A stretch of DNA of 64,000 nt, taken from Chthoniobacterales bacterium. GTDB taxonomy: Bacteria > Verrucomicrobiota > Verrucomicrobiia > Chthoniobacterales > DASVRZ01. The notes under the pieces are model-generated. The model had not been told where the DNA came from. It did no database searches and was given only the letters and a program-made list of their open reading frames with translations. The translations under genes were made by a program, and so were the position numbers. The stretch covers positions 62,001 to 126,000 of the forward strand of contig JBDSQB010000003.1 of NCBI GenBank assembly GCA_039930045.1, written 5' to 3'. Positions 44,144 to 52,124 of this stretch are shown one piece after another. Each line of letters starts with the position of its first letter. The first letter of the stretch is position 1.

Positions 44144-44620
44144 ATGGGAAAAGATTCCCGCGTGAGTGAATGGCCGCAGCGACGCAGATTGCCGCACGAT
44201 ATTCCTTCTTATATCGATCCCGGCGCGGAGGTTTATTTCATTACGATCAACTGCCGAAAGCGTGGGATGAATCAGCTCTGCATGGCAGGTGTAGGGGAGG
44301 CGCTGTTGGAGAGTGCGAGGTTTCGCCAGAAAGCAGGACACTGGCATGCCCACCTCGTGGTGCTGATGCCGGATCACTTGCACGGATTGTTTTCTTTTCC
44401 GCAAACCGGGCCCGGTATGCGGCGGACGATCCAGAGTTGGAAAAGTCTGACGGCCAAGACTTGTGGCCTGGAGTGGCAACGTGATTTCTTTGAACATCGG
44501 CTGCGTGGCGATGAAAGTCGTGCTGAAAAGAGCGCGTATATTCGAGCGAATCCAGTGCGAGCGGGTTTAGTGGAGGAGGCCAAATTATGGCCATGGATCG
44601 TGGAGAGTGAATGTTGGTAG
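44144..44620 (+). CDS. REP-associated tyrosine transposase (RAYT, Y1/IS200-like)
   Basis: 158 residues. The HUH motif is MPDHLHGLF within HLVVLMPDHLHGLFSF; the opening strand is YFITINCRKR and the catalytic Tyr is in SAYIRANPVRAGLVEEA. These features mark the single-strand-nicking Y1 family of REP-associated transposases, thought to spread REP palindromes without moving themselves. It is framed by REP pairs at 44032-44117 and 44616-44746. Its last codons TGT TGG TAG lie inside the downstream REP boundary GGTAGGGAC, so gene and REP share bases. ATG at 44144 gives the family N terminus. Confidence 0.9.
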   Translation: MGKDSRVSEWPQRRRLPHDIPSYIDPGAEVYFITINCRKRGMNQLCMAGVGEALLESARFRQKAGHWHAHLVVLMPDHLHGLFSFPQTGPGMRRTIQSWKSLTAKTCGLEWQRDFFEHRLRGDESRAEKSAYIRANPVRAGLVEEAKLWPWIVESECW

Positions 44621-44746
44621 GGACAGGTAGGTTGTTCAGGTAGGGACATGCGGCTCGCATGTCCGTTTGTTCCGGGATCGGACGAGCGGGCCGCTCGTCC
44701 CTACCCAATCGGGTTTATCGGACGAGCGAGGCCGCTCGTCCCTACC
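44616..44746. repeat. REP cluster downstream of RAYT, copy 4 (expanded)
   Basis: Starts inside the RAYT stop codon with GGTAGGGAC, then a partial GGTAGG copy, a GGACATGCGG-type palindrome (here GGACATGCGGCTCGCATGTCC), the GGACGAGCGG palindrome, and a further imperfect copy (GGACGAGCGAGGCCGCTCGTCC) ending CTACC. The extra copy indicates local duplication. It ends four bases before the stop of the convergent ABC ATPase gene. Confidence 0.9.
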
Positions 44747-44749
44747 TTG

Positions 44750-45481
44750 CTAGTACTTCAGGATTCTACCGAGGAATTGCTGGAGCTGTGGGGTTTGCGG
44801 GTGGGAGAAGAGGGATTCGCCGGCGTTGCTTTCGACGATGCGGCCCTCGGCCAGGAAGACGACTTGATCTGCTACTTTCCTAGCGAAGCCCATCTCGTGG
44901 GTGACGAGGATGAAATCGCGGCCCTCGTCGCGCAGGGCCTCGATCATTTCCAGGACTTCGGCGGTCATCTCGGGGTCGAGAGCGGAGGTGGGTTCGTCGA
45001 AGAAAAGCAATTTGGGTTTGATCGAGATGGCCCGCGCGATCGCCACGCGCTGGCGTTGTCCGCCGGAGAGTTCTGCCGGGCGTTTGTGCGCATGTTTCTC
45101 CAACTGGAACCGGGTTAGAAAATCCATCGCGGTGGCATTCGCATCGGCGGTGGAAAGGCCGTGAACTTTCTCCAGCGGCAGGGTGATGTTGGCCAGCGCG
45201 GTGAGATGCGGAAAGAGGTTGTAAGCCTGGAAAACGGTGCCGACGGATTTGCGATAACGATGCAACTCCGCTTCGTCGTGACTGAGCGTGACCCTATTGA
45301 TTTCCACTGTGCCGGTGCTGGGAATTTCGAGTCCGGCAAGGATGCGGAGCAAGGTGGATTTGCCGCCGCCGGAGGGTCCGATGAAGGCGAGCGAATGGAT
45401 GTCGTCGAAACGCAAGTCGATGCCCGTGAGCACGGGTTGTTCGCCGAAGTTTTTGCCCAGAGCGCGGAGGCTAAGTCTCAT
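44750..45481 (-). CDS. Polar amino acid-type ABC transporter ATP-binding protein
   Basis: 243 residues, a single nucleotide-binding domain of the GlnQ/HisP group. Walker A is GPSGGGKST, the Q loop is TVFQAYNLFPHLTAL, the signature [15 protein letters not shown] and Walker B LLFFDEPTSALDPE, then the switch His in LVTHEMGFARKVAD. It overlaps the permease gene upstream by 11 bases. With ppaC and the permease it forms a minus-strand row. A substrate-binding protein is not encoded in this window. Confidence 0.93.
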   Translation of the reverse strand: MRLSLRALGKNFGEQPVLTGIDLRFDDIHSLAFIGPSGGGKSTLLRILAGLEIPSTGTVEINRVTLSHDEAELHRYRKSVGTVFQAYNLFPHLTALANITLPLEKVHGLSTADANATAMDFLTRFQLEKHAHKRPAELSGGQRQRVAIARAISIKPKLLFFDEPTSALDPEMTAEVLEMIEALRDEGRDFILVTHEMGFARKVADQVVFLAEGRIVESNAGESLFSHPQTPQLQQFLGRILKY

Positions 45482-46289
45482 AGCGATGTTTCTTTTCGAG
45501 CCATTGCGTCCAGAGGGAAATGGGGAGGGTGAGCAGCAAGTAACCGGGTGCCAGCATCAGGTAGCATTCGAGGTTGCTGTAAGTGAGCGAGGCGACGTCG
45601 GCGGCGCTTTTGGTGAACTCGATGATGGCGACGGTCGAGAGGAGCGAGGAGTCTTTAATGATCGACGCAAACTGTCCGGCGAGTGGCGGCAGAGTCACGC
45701 GAATCGCCTGCGGAATGATGATGTAACGATACGTCTGCCAGCGGTCGAGTCCGATGGCTTTCGCGGATTCGAGTTGGGATTTACCGATGCTTTCGATGCC
45801 GGCGCGGAAGACTTCGGCGATGTAGGCTCCGCTGAAAATGGAGAGCGTGAGGATGCCGACGATGAAGCGGTTATTAAGTTGAAAGGCGTTCGCGACGACG
45901 TAGAAAAAGATGTAAATCTGCGCCAGCAACGGAGTGCCGCGGATGAGTTCGACGCAGATTTTGGCCATGGCTCTCAACGGGAGAAAATGCGACCGGCCCG
46001 CCAGCGCCCAGAGGAATCCCAAGATCGTGCTGCAAACGAGTGATACGGCTGAAACTCGAATGGTAAGCCACCAGCCGCGCCAGAAGATGGCCTGATATTT
46101 TACCAGCACTTCGCCCTGCCAGGCGACGAGGCTTTGCTGGAAGGCGTAGTAGAAAAGCAGGGTGAGAACCAGCAGCGCGGCGGCGAAGTTCAAAGCCATC
46201 ACACCGCCGGAAACGGGGCGTGCGTCTTTAGCCCAAAACCAACTGGTTTTCGTTCCCAACCAACTGGTTTTCGTTCCCAACCAACTCAT
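45471..46289 (-). CDS. Polar amino acid-type ABC transporter permease with repeat N terminus
   Basis: 272 residues. The membrane domain has about five to six helices with the family loop GAYIAEVFRAGIESIGKSQL and the coupling-helix region KAIGLDRWQTYRYIIIPQAI, as in HisM/GlnP. ATG at 46289 overlaps the ppaC stop (ATGA), the usual sign of coupling, and makes the first 30 residues MSWLGTKTSWLGTKTSWFWA and beyond, i.e. two perfect heptads encoded by an exact 21-bp tandem repeat. An alternative start at the internal Met before ALNFAAALL would omit them. Confidence 0.88.
   Translation of the reverse strand: MSWLGTKTSWLGTKTSWFWAKDARPVSGGVMALNFAAALLVLTLLFYYAFQQSLVAWQGEVLVKYQAIFWRGWWLTIRVSAVSLVCSTILGFLWALAGRSHFLPLRAMAKICVELIRGTPLLAQIYIFFYVVANAFQLNNRFIVGILTLSIFSGAYIAEVFRAGIESIGKSQLESAKAIGLDRWQTYRYIIIPQAIRVTLPPLAGQFASIIKDSSLLSTVAIIEFTKSAADVASLTYSNLECYLMLAPGYLLLTLPISLWTQWLEKKHRYET
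46237..46287. repeat. Perfect 21-bp tandem repeat (array 4, about 2.4 units)
   Basis: The unit AACCAACTGGTTTTCGTTCC plus C occurs twice without mismatch (46237-46257 and 46258-46278), followed by a nine-base partial copy. It encodes SWLGTKT heptads at the permease N terminus. The period and the minus-strand pattern SW(L/V)xxxT match arrays 2 and 3, but base identity to them is only partial. It spans the ppaC-permease junction. Confidence 0.85.
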
Positions 46290-47944
46290 GACTCCACATT
46301 TGCCATGCGATGCAGGCATTGCAGGAGGTAGGGCAGAAGTTGTTTTTTGCGGGAAACAATGCCGTCCAATCGCCAGGCGTGATCGCCGACGTGCGGGAAA
46401 TCAATCGTGGCCAAATAAGCGGGGTGTCCGCAAACGAGAAGGACGGATTGCTGGGTATTGATGTCGGTGACTAACAAGGCGGCGAAAAGCAGCGCCTTGT
46501 TTTTGCAGTCGAGTTCCAGTGCATTGATGAGACCGGCTTGTTTTTCCCGGAGCAGATTGAGGTTGAGTTCCTCGATCTGCGCAACGCTGAAACGCTGTCC
46601 GGCCTCGACGTATTCCTTGCAATCGGCGTGGATCACTTTGTCCGAAGTGAGCGAGCGCAACGGCGAGCCGACAGAGAAAATCTGGTCCGCCAGATCCGCA
46701 GGCTGAATGCCGACGATGGTGGCGAGTTCCGTTAAAATCTGGCGATCCACCGCGGTCGCGGTCGGCGAGGTGAGATTGAGCGTGTCGGAAATAATGCCCG
46801 CCATCAACAAGCCGCCGATGTTAGGCGGAATAGTGATGTTGTTTGTGCGAAAACTTTGCGCGACCAGGGTGCAAGTGGAGCCCACGGGGCTGTTCCAGAA
46901 AAGGATCGGCGCATCGGTTTGAAAACTGCCAAGGCGATGGTGGTCGATAACTTCCACGATGGGCACCTGCTCCGCGCCGTGGACGGCCTGCGACATTTCG
47001 TTGTGATCGACGAGAATGAGCTGGCGCAGGACGGGTTTCAGGAAGTCGCTCTTGGAAAGAATGCCGACCAGTTTTTCCTCGTGATCCACCACCGGGAACA
47101 CGAAGGCGTTGCTCGGAGTCGCCAGCTCGCGGGCACGAGTGAGGGTCGTCTCTGGCGTGAAACTTTGAAAGACGCGGTCGAGCATTCGAGTGACCCGGAT
47201 GCCTCCGCGCGCCAGAAGCAGCGTGGTGGCGGTGTCGTAATGGGAGTTGATGAGCACGACGCCTTTCGCAGCGGCGGCATCGAGGACTTCCTGCGGCACG
47301 GAGAAATCGCCCGTGATGACGATGGCGGCGACGCCTTCCGCGATGGCCATTTTTTGCACTTCGTGCCGGTCGCCGACGATGAGGACAATGTGTTGACCAC
47401 GATAGGTAACGAGGCGCTCCAGAAAGGAATTCGCGCTCATCGCCGCAACCATCAGGAGATATTCGGCCTCTGTGTCATCGACGGAACCGACAGAAACCTG
47501 GCCGTCGAACGAGTCGATCATGTCGCGCAGGGAACCTTGGACAATACGACTGGAAGCCGACTCTTCCCGTGGTGGAAACAGGTAATGACTGATCTGAAAA
47601 CCCGAGAGCAAGCCCATGCAGCGCCCGTCATTATCCAGCACCGGCAGACCGCGCAGGTGCTTCTTTTCAATGGAGTTGACCGCCTGATACACCGAGGCGT
47701 TTTCGGACACCGAGACCACATTTCGCACCATCACATCGGCCACCTTCGGCGACACGTCGGAGAAAAACACCGGCGGCTCGAAACCAAACTTTGCCAGCAC
47801 GTAGTCGATGCGCGCGTTGGTGTTGCCCGCGCGGCCGGCAATGACATCCTCGACTCCAAGCCGCAGCTTCAAATCGGCATAACTCAGGGCCGAGCAGATC
47901 GAGTCCATGTCGGGGTTTTTGTGGCCGATAACGATGGTTTGCAT
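46286..47944 (-). CDS. ppaC: Manganese-dependent inorganic pyrophosphatase with CBS/DRTGG insert
   Basis: 552 residues. The DHH catalytic core is split by a regulatory insert of about 240 residues. The N-terminal part has TIVIGHKNPDMDSICSALSY. The insert has two CBS halves (DVMVRNVVSVSENASVYQAV and LTRARELATPSNAFVFPVVD) around a DRTGG-like domain. The core resumes with LVDHNEMSQAV and VIDHHRLG. Such CBS-PPases are tuned by adenine nucleotides. It hydrolyses pyrophosphate with Mn. Its stop overlaps the ABC permease start, an odd functional pairing. Confidence 0.93.
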   Translation of the reverse strand: MQTIVIGHKNPDMDSICSALSYADLKLRLGVEDVIAGRAGNTNARIDYVLAKFGFEPPVFFSDVSPKVADVMVRNVVSVSENASVYQAVNSIEKKHLRGLPVLDNDGRCMGLLSGFQISHYLFPPREESASSRIVQGSLRDMIDSFDGQVSVGSVDDTEAEYLLMVAAMSANSFLERLVTYRGQHIVLIVGDRHEVQKMAIAEGVAAIVITGDFSVPQEVLDAAAAKGVVLINSHYDTATTLLLARGGIRVTRMLDRVFQSFTPETTLTRARELATPSNAFVFPVVDHEEKLVGILSKSDFLKPVLRQLILVDHNEMSQAVHGAEQVPIVEVIDHHRLGSFQTDAPILFWNSPVGSTCTLVAQSFRTNNITIPPNIGGLLMAGIISDTLNLTSPTATAVDRQILTELATIVGIQPADLADQIFSVGSPLRSLTSDKVIHADCKEYVEAGQRFSVAQIEELNLNLLREKQAGLINALELDCKNKALLFAALLVTDINTQQSVLLVCGHPAYLATIDFPHVGDHAWRLDGIVSRKKQLLPYLLQCLHRMANVES

Positions 47945-48090
47945 GAGGCAGGCTACTCTTTAGGCCAACCCGCCGAACGACGCCATTCAAATTCCGTTGA
48001 ATAAGCCGCAAGCCAACGCAGTCGATGGTTTTGTGCCCAGCATTGTTCTTGCAGAAGTCTGCTTGGAAATGCGTTAAATTATCATCCCCA
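47945..48090. other. Spacer between ppaC and the DUF6600-like gene
   Basis: 146-bp divergent spacer that should carry promoters for both flanking genes. I see no hairpin or repeat in it. Confidence 0.35.
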
Positions 48091-49827
48091 ATGAAAAAAA
48101 TCCTCATCACCCTCCTTGTCACTTTGTTTGTCTTCAGCGCGCATCGGGCGCAGGCGGAAGTCACGCTTGATTTCTTCTATGACTCGCTGGCCGACGACGG
48201 CGATTGGTTTGAAGCCGACGACTACGGCTACTGCTGGCAACCGCGCGATGTCGGGCCGGATTGGAGCCCTTACACCGATGGTTACTGGACTTACACCGAC
48301 GCGGGCTGGACGTGGGTTTCCTACGAATCTTTCGGCTGGGCGACGTATCATTATGGACGCTGGGCGAATCTCCGCGACCGCGGCTGGGTCTGGGTGCCCG
48401 GCTACGAATGGGGCCCAGCCTGGGTGAGCTGGCGTTCGAGCGATGAATATGTGGGCTGGGCTCCCCTGCCCGCTCGTGCGGTGGTGAGCGTCGGCTTTTC
48501 CATCGGCAGCGATGTGGACGAGGATTACGACATCGGGCCGGAGTATTATCATTTTGCCTCGTGCCGCCGTTTCGGGTCGCCTTCGCTCCGGCAGGTGATC
48601 GTGAATCGTTCGGAAAACGTGACGATCATCAATCAGACGACGAACATCACGAACATCACCTATCGCGACAACATCGTGTATAACGGTGGCCCCGATTTCG
48701 ACCGCATCAACCGCCGCAGCGAACGGCCCATCGAGCGGCTGCGCCTGGAGCGGATCACCCGGCTGGATAATTCCCGCGACAACCGTTTTGCCCATCGCGG
48801 AAATGGCCGCCTAACGGTGGTTGCGCCAGCGGTCGTTCCCGTCGAACGGCAGCTCCGGCCTCGGAACATCAAGGCCAGTCTCGGACGCGTCCAGACCGAG
48901 CACGGGTGGTCGGGAGTGCGCGATCCCAAGCAGGCCGAGCGCATCCGGGCGAAGATTCGCGAGGAAAACAAGGGCCGCACCCGCGGTCCGGTGAATCGCG
49001 ACAGGTCGGTCGTCCAGGCGTTGCGGACGGAAGCCCGCCGCAAACAAGTGGCGGATTTGCCCGATCGGCAGCCGCCGATGCGTCCGAATAAACGCCCCGA
49101 CGTGGCGCGTGATGATCGTCAGCCCGTGGTCGATCCGAAGCCGGAGAAAACAGACGCGAACGGACATTCCCAGGCGTTCCGGGAAAATCAGAAAAACAAA
49201 GGCAACGCCCAGACTCGCGAGAATCACAATCCACGGCCAGACCCCGGTGCCGCTCCCGACCGCAATGCCGATGAGGCGCGCCAGCGTGAAGCCGCCGCCC
49301 GCCGCAGACAGGCCGCTGAGCAGACACCTTCGGGTCGTGGCAATCAGTCCAATGATCAGGAACTAGCCCAACGCGAACGCGAGAAGGCCACGCGCCAGCA
49401 AGCTGAACGGACTCGTTCCAATCAGGCCGATGCCCAAGCCCGCGCTGAGCGTGAGCAGCAATTGAAACGTCGCGAGGCCGCCAACGCCTCCCGACAGAAT
49501 GAAGACGCGGCACGTCAGCAAGCAGCCCGGCGCGCCAGTCAGGACGAGGCCGCGCAAGCTACGAGAGCCCGTGCTCAACGAGAGGAAGCAGCGCAGCAGC
49601 GTCAGCAACAAATCCGTCAGCAACAGGCCCAGGAAGTTCGGCGCCAAAGCGCACCGGAGCGTCAAGCTCGTCCTGAAGTCCGGCGCGAAGCCCCGCAACA
49701 ACGTGAGGCTCGTCCACAGCCCCGTCCGCAAGTGCAACAAAGCCGCGAACGCGCCCCGCAGCCTTCCAGCGACGCCGCGCGCGATGAGCGAAACAAGAAG
49801 AAGAAAAAAGACGACGACAATCGCTAA
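48091..49827 (+). CDS. Exported DUF6600-like protein with Arg/Gln-rich tail
   Basis: 578 residues. A signal peptide ([20 protein letters not shown]) is followed by an aromatic domain: [20 protein letters not shown], repeated [12 protein letters not shown] and [19 protein letters not shown], then [14 protein letters not shown]. This Trp/Tyr-rich pattern is typical of DUF6600-type proteins. From about residue 230 on, the sequence becomes very basic and low complexity, dominated by Arg, Gln, Ala and Glu in short repeats, and ends in a Lys/Asp cluster. The tail looks intrinsically disordered and might bind nucleic acid or acidic polymers. Function unknown. A strong terminator follows. Confidence 0.78.
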   Translation: MKKILITLLVTLFVFSAHRAQAEVTLDFFYDSLADDGDWFEADDYGYCWQPRDVGPDWSPYTDGYWTYTDAGWTWVSYESFGWATYHYGRWANLRDRGWVWVPGYEWGPAWVSWRSSDEYVGWAPLPARAVVSVGFSIGSDVDEDYDIGPEYYHFASCRRFGSPSLRQVIVNRSENVTIINQTTNITNITYRDNIVYNGGPDFDRINRRSERPIERLRLERITRLDNSRDNRFAHRGNGRLTVVAPAVVPVERQLRPRNIKASLGRVQTEHGWSGVRDPKQAERIRAKIREENKGRTRGPVNRDRSVVQALRTEARRKQVADLPDRQPPMRPNKRPDVARDDRQPVVDPKPEKTDANGHSQAFRENQKNKGNAQTRENHNPRPDPGAAPDRNADEARQREAAARRRQAAEQTPSGRGNQSNDQELAQREREKATRQQAERTRSNQADAQARAEREQQLKRREAANASRQNEDAARQQAARRASQDEAAQATRARAQREEAAQQRQQQIRQQQAQEVRRQSAPERQARPEVRREAPQQREARPQPRPQVQQSRERAPQPSSDAARDERNKKKKKDDDNR

Positions 49828-49853
49828 CCGACTCGCCAGATAAGACTCAAACT

Positions 49854-49888
49854 CGGGCTGCGGAGGAAACTTCGCAGCCCGTTTTGTT
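49854..49888 (+). terminator. Rho-independent terminator
   Basis: CGGGCTGCG (49854-49862) and CGCAGCCCG (49873-49881) form a perfect nine-base-pair stem with a ten-base loop, followed by TTTTGTT. It is placed 27 bp after the stop of the DUF6600-like gene and fits a classic intrinsic terminator. Confidence 0.92.
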
Positions 49889-49890
49889 GC

Positions 49891-50017
49891 TTCGGGAGCG
49901 CACGCGTCCCGCGTGTTCTTTGAGGTGTCTCGCCTCAAAGCTGTTTCAGATGGCCACTGCGTCAAAGCCCTTTCGCGAGACGCAAAAGGGAACACGCGGG
50001 ACGCGTGCGCTCCCGAA
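49891..50017. repeat. Dispersed inverted-repeat element, family B, copy 2
   Basis: Same inverted ends as the 22954-23063 copy, with CGCGTCCCGCGTGTTC in place of CGCGTCTCGCGTGTTC, and matching change on the other arm (GAACACGCGGGACGCG). The paired change keeps the stem intact, pointing to pressure on structure. The inner right half (CCCTTTCGCGAGACGCAAAA) is shared; the inner left half differs. It lies between the terminator and the small hem-operon gene. Confidence 0.85.
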
Positions 50018-50027
50018 AACTTCCTGA

Positions 50028-50162
50028 CTAACGCTTCAGAACTGTCTTGGCGCTACAACCACACCCACCGCCGCAACCTTTTTTGTTGCGGTTCTGCCAC
50101 CAGCGGATCGTGAAAATGACGACCGTGAGCGCGACCACCAGCAGAGCGAGAAAAGTTTGCAT
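50028..50162 (-). CDS. Tiny Cys-rich membrane protein (FeoB-associated type), 44 residues
   Basis: Begins MQTFLALLVVALTVVIFTIR, a single membrane helix, then WWQNRNKKGCGGGCGCSAK and a short basic tail. The CGGGCGC cluster next to one helix is the layout of FeoB-associated Cys-rich membrane proteins, small partners of ferrous iron uptake. No feoB is in the window. The ATG begins one base after the hemC stop, so it is the last gene of the ccsA-hemA-hemC operon. Iron supply for heme synthesis is a reasonable context. Confidence 0.7.
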   Translation of the reverse strand: MQTFLALLVVALTVVIFTIRWWQNRNKKGCGGGCGCSAKTVLKR

Positions 50163-50163
50163 G

Positions 50164-51060
50164 TCAGGTTAAAAGTTGGGCCACGAGATCCTCAATGTCG
50201 CGTCCGCTGGCGAGGGATTCTTTGCCATCGCGATGCAACACGGCTTCGAGCATCCATTCATTGTCCACCTGATAAGAACGCACTCCCAGCGGCATTTGGC
50301 AACCGCCGCCCAGCGCCCTCAGCAATGCCCGCTCCATCGTCACCGATTCCCACGTCGGCAGGTGGTTCAGCGTTTGCAAAATAACCTCGTGCTCCGAAGC
50401 CCCAGAGCGGACTTCGATTCCTATCGCCCCCTGCCCGACCGCCGGCAGCGTGACTTCCGGAGTGAGGTTACTCACGTGAAAACAATGCGACTCCGATGTG
50501 ATTTTTCCCTCGCTGACCAACCCCAGGCGTTCCAGCCCGGCGGCGGCGAGAACAGTGGCGCTCCAATCGGGATTTTCCCCAAGCTTGCGCAGTCGTGTCG
50601 CCACGTTTCCGCGAATCTCGACGATTTCCAAGTCCGCCCGGCGCGACTTGAGTTGCAACTGACGACGCGCGCTGCTCGACGCGACTTTGGCTCCCTTCGG
50701 CAAGCCCGCAAAACCGCCCGGTACTTTGGAAATCAGCCAGTCGTCCGCATTGGCTCGGGGCAAAACACAGGCGAGTTCCAATCCATTGGGCAGCATCGTC
50801 GGCAAATCCTTCAGGCTGTGCACCGCCGCGTCAATTCGGCCATCGAGCAGCGCCTCCTCGAGTTCCTTGGTGAAAAGCCCCTTGTCGAGTTTGCCCGCGG
50901 CGTCAGTCAGACTCAAATCCAACCGCTGATCGCCGATCGTCGTGATCTCGCGAACCTCGACCGCGACTTCAGGAAATGCCGCTTTCACCGCCGCCTCGAA
51001 GAGTCGGGTTTGAGCGAGAGCGAGGGCGCTATTGCGGGTGCCGATGATGAATGGCCTCAT
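50164..51060 (-). CDS. hemC: Hydroxymethylbilane synthase (porphobilinogen deaminase)
   Basis: 298 residues. It joins four porphobilinogens into hydroxymethylbilane. Markers are IGTRNSALALAQTRLFEAAV, DKGLFTKELEEALLDGRID, AVHSLKDLPTMLPNGLELAC, RRQLQLKSRRADLEIVEIRG and the dipyrromethane cofactor Cys in LLRALGGGCQMPLGVRSYQ. The ATG overlaps the hemA stop by four bases (ATGA) and its own stop is one base from the next start. The C-terminal domain is complete. Confidence 0.95.
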   Translation of the reverse strand: MRPFIIGTRNSALALAQTRLFEAAVKAAFPEVAVEVREITTIGDQRLDLSLTDAAGKLDKGLFTKELEEALLDGRIDAAVHSLKDLPTMLPNGLELACVLPRANADDWLISKVPGGFAGLPKGAKVASSSARRQLQLKSRRADLEIVEIRGNVATRLRKLGENPDWSATVLAAAGLERLGLVSEGKITSESHCFHVSNLTPEVTLPAVGQGAIGIEVRSGASEHEVILQTLNHLPTWESVTMERALLRALGGGCQMPLGVRSYQVDNEWMLEAVLHRDGKESLASGRDIEDLVAQLLT

Positions 51061-52124
51061 GCTGTTTTCACCGTTTCCACGGGTGCCGATGGAGCATCGG
51101 ACGCGGGCAGAAACATTCCCCGCTGCCGCGCCCAGGCGACGAATTCCGCGACGTGATGCTCGATGATCCGCTGGCACGCGACCATTTCCTGACGGCGGAT
51201 TTCCAGTGACTCGCGAGCGATGGCTTCGAGCGAGTCGATGTCGTAAAGATAGACGCCGTCGATGTCGTTGACCGATGGCTCGATGTCGCGTGGCACGGCG
51301 ATGTCGATGAGAAAAAGCGGACGTTCCGGGCGAGTGCGCATGAGGGCGTCTAGTTGCATCCGAGTGACGACAAAATGCGGCGCGGCCGTCGAGCTGATGA
51401 GAATGTCGAGCGTGGCAAATTCCTTTTCCCATTCGTCGAAATGCAGGGCGCGGCCGCCGATTTCCCCCGCCAGAGCGACGGCGCGGTCGTGGCTGCGGTT
51501 GGAGACGATCACGCTTTTTACGCCTTTGCTGGCGAGCGCCTTGGCGGTGCGTTCGCTGGTGTCGCCCGCGCCGAGAACCATCACCTGGCAGCCGCCGAGA
51601 TTCCCAAAAATCTTCTCCGCCAGATCGACGGCCACCGATCCGACTGAGACGCTGCCCCGCGTGATCGCGGTCTGACTCCGCACTTGTTTCGCCACGGAAA
51701 ACGCCTTTTGGAAAAGCTTGTTCAGCCAGATGGAAGTCGCCTGCGCGTCCACGGCGGTGGCGTAGGCTTTCTTCACTTGGCCGAGGATTTCCGTCTCGCC
51801 GACGATCATGGATTCGAGCCCGCTGGCCACGCGAAACAAATGCCGCACGGTGTCCTCGAAGTCATGCTGGTAAATGTGTTCGAGGTCGTTGGCTTCGACC
51901 GGTGAGCGGACTTTGAGCACACTGAGCGCGTCAAATTTCCCACTCTCCGACACCACATACCACTCGACGCGATTGCAAGTGGAGAGCGCCACGGCCTCGC
52001 ACACCGTCGGCAGCCCGAGCGCCTGCTGGAGCGCGGCGGACGTTTGCAGGGGATCGATGGCGAAGCGTTCCCGTGCCTCGACACTGGCCGTCTGATGGCT
52101 CACTCCGATGCAAGTCAGATTCAT
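51057..52124 (-). CDS. hemA: Glutamyl-tRNA reductase
   Basis: 355 residues. It reduces glutamyl-tRNA to glutamate-1-semialdehyde, the first committed step of the C5 route to heme. The catalytic Cys is in ALSTCNRVEWYVVSE, the next conserved block is FRVASGLESMIVGETEILGQ, and the NADPH site is VMVLGAGDTSERTAKALASK. The dimerisation helix is present at the C terminus. ATG at 52124 overlaps the ccsA-like stop and gives MNLTCIGVSHQTASVEARER, the usual family start. Confidence 0.96.
   Translation of the reverse strand: MNLTCIGVSHQTASVEARERFAIDPLQTSAALQQALGLPTVCEAVALSTCNRVEWYVVSESGKFDALSVLKVRSPVEANDLEHIYQHDFEDTVRHLFRVASGLESMIVGETEILGQVKKAYATAVDAQATSIWLNKLFQKAFSVAKQVRSQTAITRGSVSVGSVAVDLAEKIFGNLGGCQVMVLGAGDTSERTAKALASKGVKSVIVSNRSHDRAVALAGEIGGRALHFDEWEKEFATLDILISSTAAPHFVVTRMQLDALMRTRPERPLFLIDIAVPRDIEPSVNDIDGVYLYDIDSLEAIARESLEIRRQEMVACQRIIEHHVAEFVAWARQRGMFLPASDAPSAPVETVKTA

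Noticed and set aside
44144-44620. Full IS200/IS605 insertion sequence
   Set aside because: No IS-type left and right ends or tnpB are present; the gene is framed by REP pairs and the protein has RAYT-like features.
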